From CAZRIP01 sp964600165 (lineage in GTDB: Bacteria > Elusimicrobiota > Elusimicrobia > UBA1565 > UBA9628): 16,650 nt of DNA. The notes beneath the pieces are model-generated. The model saw only the letters and a program-made list of their open reading frames with translations. It made no database searches and was not told the origin of the DNA. Shown in pieces: positions 1 through 12,300 of this stretch; the first letter of the stretch is position 1, and each line of letters starts with the position of its first letter. The position numbers and the translations under genes were made by a program. Location of the stretch: NCBI GenBank assembly GCA_964600165.1, contig CAZRIP010000087.1:1-16650 (forward strand), written 5' to 3'.

Positions 1-1
1 C

Positions 2-355
2 GCGCATCAGGCTTCGAGCCTCGCCTATATCAAGACTTCGACGACGACGGGCGCGACGACGCCGTTCTTCTCTTTCGCGCCGGTCTCGCTCGGGGTCTCG
101 CCTATCGGCCAGCTCTTCGTCGGCTATACGAGCGCTTATGACGGGTCCACGTATCCCGGCCACGGCGACTACGAGGTCGTCAAGTTCGACCGCGACCTCA
201 ATTTCCAGCTTTCGCAGAACTTCAACGGCCCCGCCAGCTCGACGGACGTCGTCGTGGCCATGGACGTGATCGACTCCTCGAACGTCATCGTGACGGGTGC
301 GTCGTCCAACGGCCCGAACTTCGACGCCGTCACGGTCAAGATGTTCCTGCCCGGC
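2..355 (+). other. Domain: end of a beta-propeller-like region (residues 1-118)
   Basis: Residues 59-118 carry a blade-like pattern: 'VVKFDRDLNFQLSQNF', then 'DVIDSSNVIVTGASS', then 'DAVTVKMF'. The same pattern recurs at residues 3062-3121 ('ALRYDDNLNLVSSRTF', 'VAVYNSSNVFVTGS', 'WGTVRLNM'), which closes the second propeller-like region. The window therefore probably begins in the last blades of a first propeller, whose other blades lie upstream. Such blades usually support protein or glycan contacts. No specific ligand can be named. Confidence 0.5.
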
Positions 356-3300
356 AACGCGGGCGCGAGCGTGGCGGTCACCACGCAGACCCTCGCTTCC
401 AGCACGGTCCCGGTCAACGCCGTCGATCTGCCGATGCTCGCCCTCGGGCTCAACTCGCAGAATAACTTCTCGGCCTCGATCAACTCGCTGACGGTCGACC
501 TCGCCGGCAACGCCCCGGCCGGCAACGTCCAGGCGAACTGGTACCGGGACAGCAACGGCAACGGCGTCTACGATCCGGGCGTCGACGTTTTGCTCGCCTC
601 GGGGACCTTCGGCGCCTCGACGCCTCCGTCGGTCACGCTCTCGACGACGACGAGCTCGCCGATCGGCGCGACGACCGGCTACTTCTTCCTGACGATCACC
701 TACAGCAGCGTCACGATCGGCCGCCAACTCGGCCTGGCGATCCCCGCGCCGGGCTCTTTCGGCCTTTCGGGCGGGTTCATCGCGGCCGGGACGGTCTTTC
801 CGATCGCGTCTCAACAGGGCCTGGTGCAGCAGAGCCTCGCGGCCAAACCGTCGGTGGGCGGCTATCAGACTCCGACGCCCAACCCCAACCCGACGGGCGG
901 CTTCGATACCGGACTCCCGCTCCAGATCGGTCAAAGCATCGTCGTGACGGCGAGCGGCACGTGGACGACGTCGGCCTACGGCGTGACGACGGCGTCCGGC
1001 GTGCCGACCCTCGGCGGCCTGGACCCCAACATCCGCATCGGCGCGCTCGTCGGCCGCGTCGGCGGAGGGGCTTGGTTCCAATTGAGCACGAGCGCTTTCG
1101 CGACGGCCAACCAGACCGGCGACCTGATCCTCGCGATGAACGACACGGGCTACCAGACGACGGCCGGCTTCCAGACCATCGCCGTGCAGGTCGTGGCCTC
1201 GACGTCGTCGCGGGTCTGGCTGGGCAACAGCGGCGTCAACCAGAACGCCTCGACGAACGCGAACTGGCTCAACGGCGTTCCGCCGGGGTCCGGCGACAAC
1301 GTCATGTTCGACGGCTCGGCCTCGAACCAGAGCTGCAACTGGGACCTCAACAACGCTCATCTCAATCTGCTCACGATGGCGACGTCCTACGCCGGCGTCG
1401 TCGCGATCGCTCCGTCGGCCAGCCAGCTCACGGTGGCGAGCACCGTCTTCGTCGGCGGCGGCGCGCTGACGCTGAGCGCGAACGTGAGCCTGATCGCGCA
1501 AGACGAGATGCGGGTCAAGGGCGGATTCTTCGACATGGGGTCCGGCCCGGCGTTCCTCGCCCTGGGCGGCAACGGCCTCAGCGTCTCCTCGGGCGCTTTC
1601 AGGGCCGCCGGCTCGGGCCTCGTCATCGGGGCGATCAACCCGAATCAGCCGTATCCGATCTTCGTCGGGCCCGCGGGCTCGGCCGGAGGCTCGATCACGC
1701 TCGGCAGCGCCGGCGCCGGCGTCGTCCAGGTCCAGGACATGAGCACGCTCTGGATCGGCAGCCGCGCCGTCTCCGTCGCGCTCAACAACGCCAATTTCGC
1801 CTCGCTCAATTTCGACAATCAGCCGAGGATCTCGTTTAGCGGCTCGGTCTGGACGGGGCCCGTCTCGTTCTCCTTCTCCAATCTCGGCTTCGACCTGAAC
1901 ACGTCGACCAACGTCGACGCCGGCGCCTTGCCCGCCGGCTCGACCGTGACGATCAGAAACGCCGTCGGTCCGCGCTTCGGGTCGTTGTTCGACAGCGATC
2001 CCGACCACGTCGTCTCGTGGCAGCCCGACGGCGGCGGCTCGCCGGCCACGATCTCGGGTCAGATCTTCTACGCGGGCGGCGCGGGCGGCGATTTCTGCGT
2101 CGCCGCGCAGTCGTTGCCGGGAGGAAGCGGAGCGCCGGTGGCGCGCGTGTTGACGAGCGTCTCGAGCGGCCAATACTTCCTCAAGGACACCGTCAACCAC
2201 GTCGAGGGCGGAGGTCCGGGCGGATTTCAGGACGCCGGGCCGTCGGCCAATCCGACTTATACGCTGTCGACGCTCGCGGCTCCGAACACCTATTACGTCT
2301 ACGCTTGGAAGGACCCGGGCTGCGCGAGCTTGGTCAATTACGATCCGCGCGGCGGCTTCAACCATGGAGCCAACGAGGGCCTGATGTCGGACCCGATCTT
2401 CGTCCCGTCCGGCGGCAGTCAGGGCGGGATCAACGTCACGCTCAACGACTGGGGCGCGGTCGCCGGCACGGTCATCAACAACTCGCCTCAGTTCGGCGCC
2501 GTCTCGGTCGACGTCTGGCTCGGAGCGCCGAGCGTGGCGGGCTCGACGCTCGTCGCCTCCGTCGATCTGCCGCCTCTCGGCCAGGGGGGCGCGACGAGCT
2601 ACGCGCTGCCGGCACCGCCCGCCGTCGTCCAGTCGCAGGCTTACGTCGAGCTGAGCACGGCGGACTTCACGGCGTTTCAGGCGTTCGAGGCGAGCGCCTC
2701 GTCGGGGCCGACGGGCGTGTCGGGACTCGCGACCTTCGGGGGCGGTCTGTTGAATATCACCGGCGGAAGCGCGGCGCCGGGCGGCACGCTCTTCGTCGGC
2801 GTCTCCCATCCGTTCACGGCGCATCCGGGCTACATCGGCGTCGGCCCGGCGGCGCTGCCGCAGGCGATGCTGCGCCTCGATCTCTCGGCTTCGGGCGGCA
2901 ACGGGGCCTTCACCGCGCTGCGCGTCGACCTCTCGACTCCCGCGATCGGCGGCCTGAGCCTCGGCCTCTGGCGCGACAACGGCAACGGCGTCTTCGATAA
3001 CCCGAGCGTCGGCGGGCAGGGATCCTTCGACCAGCCGGTCGGCTTCGCGTTCGTGCCCGCGGGCCAGTCGAGCGGCACGCTCGTCCTCAGCCAGCCGGAG
3101 GTCGTCGCGCCCGCGGCGCCGATGACCTACTGGGTGACGGCCGATCTCGTGGGCCAGCGCGGGATGAGCCGTTTCCAGATGTCGATCGCGACGATGAGCT
3201 ACTTCACGGTCACGCAGGGCTCGGTGGCCGCCCAGGGAATCTACCCGATCGCCTCGTCGACGGCGGAGATCAAGACCGCGGCCCTGGCGTTCTTCCCGGC

Positions 3301-6300
3301 GAACCTCGACGACAGCGGCGGCCTTGACACCGGCCTGCAGCTGGCCGACGGCCTGACGGTGACGATCAGCAGCATCACGGGCCTATGGCGGCCGGATCCC
3401 GCCACGCTCGTGACCGGCGCCGGCGAGGCCGGCACGCAGGGCCTCGATACGGTCTCTCCCGAGGGCAACTACGGGCAACTGATCGCGCGCGTCGGCGACG
3501 CCGCGGGCGATGACTCCAGCGACTGGTTCCCCGTCGACCAGGACCAGCCTTATCAGCTTTCGGGCGTCGGCGGCGACCTTTTCCTCGCGATCAACGCCTA
3601 TCCGGGCCAATACTTCAACGCGTCCGGCGCCGTGTTCTCGACGTTCACGGTGACGGGCTCGACGGGCGGCATCGTCAGCGGCGTCATCGCTTACACGGGC
3701 GCCAATCCGACGTATCAGCTCAACGTCGTGTTGAACACGGCTCCTCCGGCCTGCCCGAACTGCCCGGGCCGCGCGCTCAGCCCCGTCGACAGCCAGCAAA
3801 TCCAGCTGCTCGCCGGCGTCAACACGTACTATTACGAGTTCGACGGCGAGCCCGCGGGGCAATACTACGTCGTCGTCGCGAGCAACACCAACCCCGTGGC
3901 GCACGAGATCGGCAGCAGCGACCGGGCGCAGCTGCTGTCCGGCGGCGCCACGATCGACGCCAGCTTCCCGGTCTATAACGGCCTCGGCACGATCAACGGC
4001 ACTCTTCACTACAACGGCGGCCAGACCGTCGGGCAGTACGCCGTGGCCGTGGCCACGGTCCCGAGCTTCGGCGACAACACGTTCTACTTCGGCACGCTCG
4101 AGACCGCCACCTCCGGCGCGTTCTCGTTCTCGGGCCTGCCGTCGCCGGCGACGTACTATATGGTCGGCTTCCGCGATCTGTTCGGCAACCAGGTGCCCAC
4201 GGCCGTCGATCCGTTCGGCTACGTCGGCGCGCCGGGGCCTTTCGACCAGCTCGAGAGCGATCTCACGTCGATCTACGTGTCCACGGGCGCGACGGTCGCA
4301 GGCCAGATCCTGACGCTCAACGACAGCGGCGACGTCGGCGGCGGCGTGACCGTGCCGGCGGCGGTGCCCGTCGGCGATCTCGTCGTCCTTCTCGGCCACG
4401 GCCGGCCCGGCTCGCCGAATTACGTCGTCGAGAACCAGCAAGCCTACGACGTGAGCGGCGCCTTCGCGGGAGACACCTACGGCTACGACGTCGGGTTGCT
4501 CACGCCGGCCACCGACTACACGGTCTTCGCCTACGTCAGCGTCGATCAGTCCGACGTCTTCGAGTCGAGCGCGCCGTTCGCCGTCGTCAACGCGCCGCCC
4601 GTCGGCGCGGGCGGCTTCGCCGAGGTCGACCTGAGCCTCGCGCTCGCCGGCCCTCCGGGACCGGTGGCCGGTTTCGCCGGCCAGGCGCAATCGGCGACCT
4701 CGATCGAGTTCACCTGGAACACGCTGCCGGGCGCGACGATGTATACGCTGCTCAACGGGGCCAACGGCGTCGTGGCGACGCTCCCCGATCCGACGTCCTA
4801 CTACTTCAACGCGGTCGCGCCGAACACGTTCTCGCCGATCATCCAGATCAAGGCGTCCAACTCTTTCGGGTCCGGCCCCTCGGTCCTGATCTCGTCGGTG
4901 GCGAGCTTGGCCGCGCAGCCGGGCTTGATCTCCGTCCCGTCGATCTTCGTGAGCTCGGCGAACCTGAACTGGCCGGCCAACGGCAACCCGGCCGGCACGC
5001 TCTATCAAGTCACGCGATCGACGTCGGCGACGGGCCTTTCCATCGTCGTCTTCTCGACGACGGCCGTGTCGGCGGTCGACTTCGGCCTGCTGCCGAACCA
5101 GTCGTACTTCTGGGGCGCGCAGGCGGTCAACCTGACCGGGAGCTCGACGCCGTTCTCGGCCCCGCAGTCGGCGGTCACGCTGCCTCCCTCGGGGCCGTCG
5201 CTGATCGGCTCGATCACCTACGCGGGACGACAGACGGGCCCGTTCATGTTCCAGGTCGCGGCCTCGACGAGCTTCTCTCCGATCATCGCGTTCGAGCGCT
5301 TGTCGTCGGCGGCGACCGGTTATTTCATCGCCGTCCCTCCGAGCGCGTCCTACGCCGCGCGCGCGTTCGTCGACGTGCTCGGCGACGGCCAGTTCCACGT
5401 GGGCGAGGACAGCGCCTCCGCCAGCGCCACCGTGCTGGGCGCGCCGGTGACGGTCAACCTCCCCTTGTTGATCACCAACGGCGGCACGCCGCCTTCGGCG
5501 CCGACGGGCCTGACCGTCGTCACGCCGTACGGGCAGGACGTCCTCGGCTGGAACGCGCCGACCGTCGACGCGCTCGGCGCCTCGCTCCACGACCTGGCGG
5601 GCTATCGCGTCTACCGCTCGACCAATCTCGCCCTGGGCTTCACGCTGCTTTCCACGGCGACGGTCGACGGCGCGACGGGCACGGTGCCCACGGCGAGCTT
5701 CGTCGATCTGGCTCCCATCGGCAGCACGACGGGCGTCGTCATCCCCAATTATTACCGCGTGACGGCCGTCGACTGGAACGGCTTCGAGAGCGCGCCGTCG
5801 GCGCCGATCGCCGCGACGCCGTTTTTCGGCGGGACGATCACCGGCGTCGTCAACGATCTGGCCACGCAGCATCAGGGTCCGCTGCGCGTGCGGTTGTCGA
5901 CCGTCGCTTTCGTCGGCGGCTTCGTGGCGGAGAGCGACGCGACGCCGTTCGTTTTCCCGAACCTGCCCGACGGGGTCTACTACGTGTCGGCGTTCCGCGA
6001 TCTCAACGGCAGCGGCAAGCAGACCGACAACGATCCGGCCGGCACCGTCGGCGGGCTCGCCCAGCCTTTCGCGCAGCAGATCGTCAACGGGAACTCGATC
6101 AGCGGCTTGGCGGCCACCGTCTGCGACCGCACGCCCGCGCCGATCCCGCAGGGCGCTCCGGTCCCTTACCCGGTCACGATCAGCAACACGGGCTGTCCCG
6201 CGCTCGATCAGGGCCCCGGCTTCTTCACGACGCTGCTGCCGTTTCGCGTGGGCGGCGGAAGCGCGGGCTCGGTGGGCGTCGGCGCGAACGTGTCGATCCA

Positions 6301-9300
6301 GCTGCAGTCCTCGTTCCCGAACCGCCTGATCTTGCTCGGCCCCAACGGCGGCGTCGTCGCCCAGAACGCCGACGCGGGAGGCGCTTCGCTCAACTTCACG
6401 GCGGCGCAGACCGGGCTCTACTTGATCGAGCCGACCTCGTTTAATCCGGGCGACACCGGCTCGGCGACCGTCGACATCGGCGTGACCGGCGGCTTCGCGG
6501 GAACGATCGCGGGCAACCTGTCCTATACCGGCGCGCGCAGCGGCAGTTACGTCGTGCAGTTGTTCAACACGCCGAACGCGCAGGCGTTCCCGGTCTCGCA
6601 GTCGACGTTCTCGGCCGCGGCGACGTCCTACTCGATCGCCGGCCTGCCCGACGGCCTCTATTTCGTGCGCGCCTTCCGAGACGTCCACGGCGACCTGTCG
6701 GACGACTTCGGCGATCCGGCGGGCACTTTCGGCGCCAGCTCGTCGTCGCCGACGCCGGTCTACGTGCAGGGCGGCTCGACCTTCATCGGCTCGCCGGCCG
6801 CGACGGCCGGCGGCTCGGCGAACATCACGCTGACCGATCCCGCGGGCGGGACGCTCTCCGGCAACGTCGTGCGCCAAGGCTCCGAGCAAGGCACGATCTA
6901 CGTCGAGGCGGAGCTGCCGCAGACGCCGTGCCAAGGCGGCAACTGCCGGCCCGTCGTCGTCGCGTTCACGACGATGTCGGCGGCCGGCGCGTATTCGATC
7001 CCGTTCCTCCCGCCGTCGACGAGCTACATCCTCCAAGGCTTCGTCGACACGGCGGGCACCGGGCAGCAGGGGCCGCTTTCGCCCCAGGGCACCACGTCGC
7101 CGCTCACCGTCGAGGCCAACCAAACGACCAACGTCGGCTTGCTCATCACCGACCCCGGCTCCGGGGCCTCCGGCAACGCCACGCTGCAGGGCACGGTGTC
7201 CTACGTCGGCGTCTCGACGGCGCCGCTCTTGATGGGCTTCGCCACCGACTCGAGCTTCCACACCATCGCCTATCTGCTCAGCCAGGCGTCGACCGGGACC
7301 TACGTCAAGAGCGGCATCGCCGGAGGGACCTCGTACTACATCGCCGCGTTCCTCGACGTCGACCACGACGGGCAGCCGGACACGGTCGACCCGATCGGCT
7401 TCTACGGCGCCTCTCCCAGCATCGATCCCAACAGCGCTCAGCCGGTCTTCGTGCCCGCCGCCGGTCCGGTGAACGCCAGCTTCACGATCGGCGACCCCCC
7501 GACGGGCCAGGTCGTCGGCCAGGTCACTTATCAAGGCTCGCAGTTCATCGGCAAGAACATCGTCGTCAAGGTCTCCGACGTCGGCAACAACAACGGCAGC
7601 TACTCCAGCCGGTACTTCACGATCCCGTCGGCCTCGAGCGGCGTCGTTTACGGCTACTCGCTGCCCCTGCTCAACGCGTCCACGAGCTACACGGTCTTCG
7701 CTTTCGTCGACGCGGCGGGCAACGGGCTATCGACCTTCGGCGAACCGAACGCGTACTACGGAAACTCCACGTGCGGGATCAACGGCTGCGTCGGCCAAGC
7801 CATCGCCGTCTCGAGCGGGCCCGGGGCCTTCCCCACTTACGGCATCAACCTCACGCTCTCGGACCCCGGCAGCCAGACCGGCGCCCTGGCCAACACGGGC
7901 CAAGTGACGATCGAGGCCGATTATCTCGGCTCGCAGAAGGGCCCGCTCGTCTTCCGCCTCTTCACCAACTCGAGCTACAGCGGCTCGCCTTTCAAGACGG
8001 TTTCCTTCGCGATGCCGCCGGGCCCCGGCACGGCCCGCTTGCAGGTGACGAACCTGCCGCTCGGGACCTACTACATCGACGCGTTCCGCGACCCCGGGGG
8101 CTCGGGGATCTACAACCAGGCCTTCGACGCTTACGGCCAGCTCGACCCCATCACGTTGACGGCCGCCAATTCCCAGATCCACTCGAGCGCGCAAAACGGG
8201 ATCGTCGACCCCGGCCAAGGCGGCAGCGTCAACGTTTTCAGCGGGAGTTTCGCGGCGGCCGGCGGGGCGCGCTTCGACGGCGGCGCCGTCGATATCTCGC
8301 CGATCGTCGCCGTCGACACGATCAGCGTCAACGCGCCCTTCGTCTTCGTCGAGGGCATCACGCAGCAGAACTCCGGCATCGTGACGACGCTGGTCAAGTA
8401 CAGCTCGGCGGGCGTCTTCATCGCGTCGGCCACCGTCGCCCCGGGCGAGGAAGCCATCGACGGCCCGATCGCGATCGACGCCTCCGGCAACGCCTACCTG
8501 GCCTCCAGCGTCGGCAGCAATCCGAGCACGGGCACGCTGCTGAAATTTTCGCCCGGCCTCGCTCCGCTCCAATCCGTCTTCATCGGCACGACCACGTACT
8601 ATCAGGGCCTCGTGTTCTCCGGGCACTATCTCTACGCTTCGATCAGCGGCGGGCAGCAGCCGGGCCCGGTCGCGCAGATCGACCCGACTACGTTCGTCGC
8701 CGTCGCCACCGGCACCTACCAGTTCCCTCCGGCGCTCTTCGGCGGCTGCGCGACGTGCGCGACGGGCAACGGCGAGGCGGTCGCCGTCGACGGCGCGGGC
8801 AACGTCTACGCCGTCGTGGCGAGCGGCAACGGGGGCAGCCTGCCGAGCGCTTTCGTCGAGCTCGTCAGGTGGAGTCCGGGCCTGGGCGCGCCCGTGGCGC
8901 AGGCCGACATCACCAGCCTCGTGCCCAACTCCGGCAGCTTCGACAACGTGCACGTCAATCTCGGCGTCGACAACGGCGGCAACGTCATCATGTCGCTCGT
9001 CCCGCCGGGAGACACGAACGTCCACACCTATAAGTTCAACCCGAGCCTGCAGCAGGTCGCCGCGGCGACCTTCGGCCCGGTGCTCACGCACTTCGGCGGC
9101 GGCATCGGCAACATGTACGTGGCCAGCACCGACAACTACGTCTACGAGGCGTGGGAGACGCCGGCCAACGGCGGCGATTACCTGGCGCTGCGCTACGACG
9201 ACAACCTCAACTTGGTCTCCTCGCGCACCTTCGACGGCGGCCTCGGCAAGGAGGATATCGGCCTGAGCGTCGCGGTCTACAACTCGTCGAACGTGTTCGT

Positions 9301-12300
9301 CACCGGCTCGGTCACCAACGCCAACAACAACCTCGACTGGGGCACCGTCCGGCTCAACATGACGACGGGCGGCGCTCAGGCCGGGGCGGGCGCCGTGGTG
9401 TCGATCACGACGGCCAACGCCGTCGACGCCGTGTACGGCTCGGTGATCTATAACGGCGCGCTGGTGACTTCCGGCACGGTGCGCTCGCTGCTCGTCCAGG
9501 CCAATCCGGCGATCACTCAGTCGCAGCCGCCCCTGCGCTTCTCGAGCGCTCCGTTCGCCGCGAATTCCCAGTACCTGTTCAACAACGTGCCCGCGGGGGC
9601 TTATCAGGTCGTCTCGTTCGTCGACGTCAACGGCGACTTCAACTACGACGCGGTCGATCCGATCGGCATCTCGTCGACGGCCGGCTTCGCGTTCGCGGGC
9701 ACGAGCAATACCGTGCTCAACGTCTATCTCTGCGATCGCCGCCCGATCGCTTTCGGCCAGTCGCTCCAGACGACGATCGCGCCCCCGGACTGCCCGGCCG
9801 CCGATCAGAACGGCTCGCTGCAGCGGCTGTACACGTTCTCCGCCTCGCGCGGCCAGGCCGTCACGATCTCGGCGACGCCCGTCAACTTCATCGACGCGCC
9901 GCTGCGCCTCTACGATCCGAGCTTGGAGCTCATCGCGGCCAACGACGGCGGCTCGGGCGCGTCCCTCATCAACGGCTTCATCCTCCCGAGCGACGGCTTG
10001 TATACGATCGCCGTCGCGCCGTTCTCGGCGAGCATCACCTCGGCGACGGTCAAGCTCTCCCTCGGCGGCGGCGCCGGAAGCCTCGGGTCGATCTCGGGCA
10101 ACGCGGCCTACAACGGCGTCGAAGGCGGCCGGATCGTGCTGGGCCTGTTCTCGACGTCGACGTTCCTGACCAACGCCGCCGGCGCCCAGCCCGTGCAATC
10201 GTTGACCTTGGCGCAGCCCGGCCCGTTCTCCTTCCCGAACCTGCTGACGGGCTCCACCTATTATCTCGGCGGCTTCATCGACGTCGCCGCGCTCGGCCGG
10301 CCCGTGGCGGGCGAGGACTCCGGCGTCTTCGGCTCGTCGGTCACGGGCGCGGCGCCGATCCTGCTGCGCTCGGGCCAGAACGTGACGGGCGTCAATTTCG
10401 TGATCGCGCCTTCCAGCTCGGCGCTGTTCGCCGATCTCTCGGGCGTCGTGACTTACGCCGGGCAGCAGACGGGCCCGATGCACGTCGAGCTGTGGCCGAG
10501 CGCGCAGTTCACCGGACAGCCCGCGGCCAGCCGCGTCGTCCCGACGGGAGCCGGGTCCTACGACGTTCCCGCGCCCGGCGGGCTGCCGTACTACCTGCGC
10601 GCCTGGCTCGACGCGGCCAACACCGGCGCGTTCGTCGCCTCCGATCCGTCGGGGATCTACGCCCCGCTCAACCAGGGCGCGCAAGCCGTCTTCGCGCCGT
10701 CGACCGGCACGCTGGCCGGCCTCAACTTCTCGATCGCCGATCCGGGCGCGCTCGCCGGCGGCGGCTTCGTCGGCCAGGGCTCGGCGGCGATCTTGCCGTT
10801 GACGGCGCCCGCGGGCGCGCAGGTCTTCAGCGCGACGATCACCTACACCGCCGCCGGCATGGGCGTCGGCGGCGTGCTCGGCTTCACCGTCCCGCCCGGC
10901 TTCCCGCCGCCCGTCCCCGGCCAGATCACGTTCACGAGCACGGCGCCCGTCACCTTCTCGGCGATCAACACGAGCGCCGTCTCGGCGCGCGTCACCGTCA
11001 CCGCGGGCTCGATCGGCGCGGGCCAGCAAGTCAAGATCGTCTACACCGAGGGCCCGGTGTCTTGCGCCGCGTCGACGCAGACTTGGACCGTGTCGGTCTC
11101 GAGCAACACGCCGGCGCCGCAGCCGTTGCTGGCCGGCTCGCCGGCGATCCAGGTCACGCAAGGCGCGCCGGTCGGCTTCCAACCCTCGAACCCCGTGTTG
11201 TCGCTGGCGCAAAACGCGCTCTCGAGCGCGCAGTACCTCTTCGCCCGCGACTCCTGCGGCAACCAGGCGCCGGCCGTCGCGCCGATCTCGGCGACGCTCA
11301 CCGCGGAGAACTTCAATCTCGCGAGCAGCACCTTCGTCGTCGACACGACGGGCTTCGGCGTGTCGACGAGCGCTCTCATCTCGTCTTCGACGGTCGTCAA
11401 TCTGACCTACGCGGTCGGCCAATCGTCGCAGCCGTTCTACGCGATCTCGGCCTCGACGGGCCAGAAGACGCTCGCGATCTTCAACGGGATCGTCGCCGCG
11501 ACGACGTTCTATTTCCCGGTCACGGCGCTGCCCGGCAACGCGCTGACCAACGTCTCCGTGGCGACGGCCTCCTTCGGCACCGGCGCGTCGTCGGCGACGA
11601 TCGCGCCCAACGGCGGGGGGGCTTCGCTCGCTTACATCAACTTCCGGCTCGGCGACCCGACGCAGAGCTGGGACGTTCAGATCAGCTCGATCCCGTTCGG
11701 CTCGGCCGCGGCGCCGTCGCCGCTCTGGCAGACGTGGGGCTCCGGTCAACCCAGCCTCGGGCAGATCGCCTGGGACGGCCGCTACAGTCCGTGGATCAAC
11801 GGCGGCGCGCGCGTCCCGAGCGGCTTCTACTACGTGCGCGTCGAGGTCGGCGGCTTCGGCGGCGTGCACGACGACAGCGTCCTCATCTCCGTCGTCGTGC
11901 CGCAGATCTCCGGCCAATTCCGCGACTCGGGCCTGACGCCGAACCCGCCGCTCGCGGGCGCCAACGTCCAGATCTACGGACCGAACGGCACGACGTTCGC
12001 GCAGACGGATTCGAACGGCGGCTACGTGCTGACGGGCCTGGCGGCCGGCGCCTACAACATGTTCGTCAGCCGCCCGAACTTCCTCAACGCGACGCTCAAT
12101 TTCACGCTCAACGCCGCCGGCGCCGTCTCGACTTTCACGGCGGTCACCAACTCCGTCGCGGCGTCGACCAACGCGGCCGGCGGGCTCGACGTCCTGATGA
12201 GCCGCGCCTCGGTCTTGTTCATCGTCCCGTCGTTCGCGGCGGGCTACTCCACGGCCGCCGCCGACCAGTACGGCAACCTGCAGGTCAACGCCTCGACGGC

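Noticed and set aside
2116..2124. Shine-Dalgarno-like GGGAGGAAG, a possible internal gene start
   Set aside because: It lies inside the continuous frame in a Gly-Gly-Ser stretch. No suitably spaced start codon leads into a different supported frame.
3770..3784. CxxC motifs (Cys1251/1254, 2916/2919, 4601/4604) as redox or zinc sites
   Set aside because: No second CxxC or His ligand lies nearby and no thioredoxin-type sequence surrounds them. A local disulfide in an extracellular loop is simpler.
4041..4056. Short inverted repeat around GTGGCC/GGCCAC, a possible terminator or operator
   Set aside because: The stem is only about six base pairs, no T-run follows, and it codes for Val-Ala-Val-Ala in a beta strand.
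6122..10075. A peptidase or glycoside hydrolase next to the PPC-like domains
   Set aside because: No HExxH, GDSGG, GTS-type serine motif or hydrolase signature was seen in the neighbouring residues. The PPC-like units are flanked only by beta-sandwich repeats.
11615..11621. Run of seven G, with six-G runs near 2584, 13276 and 14911, as possible phase-variation tracts
   Set aside because: Runs of this length are common by chance in such GC-rich Gly codons and no promoter or gene start is nearby. Slippage would truncate the protein, but nothing shows that it happens.
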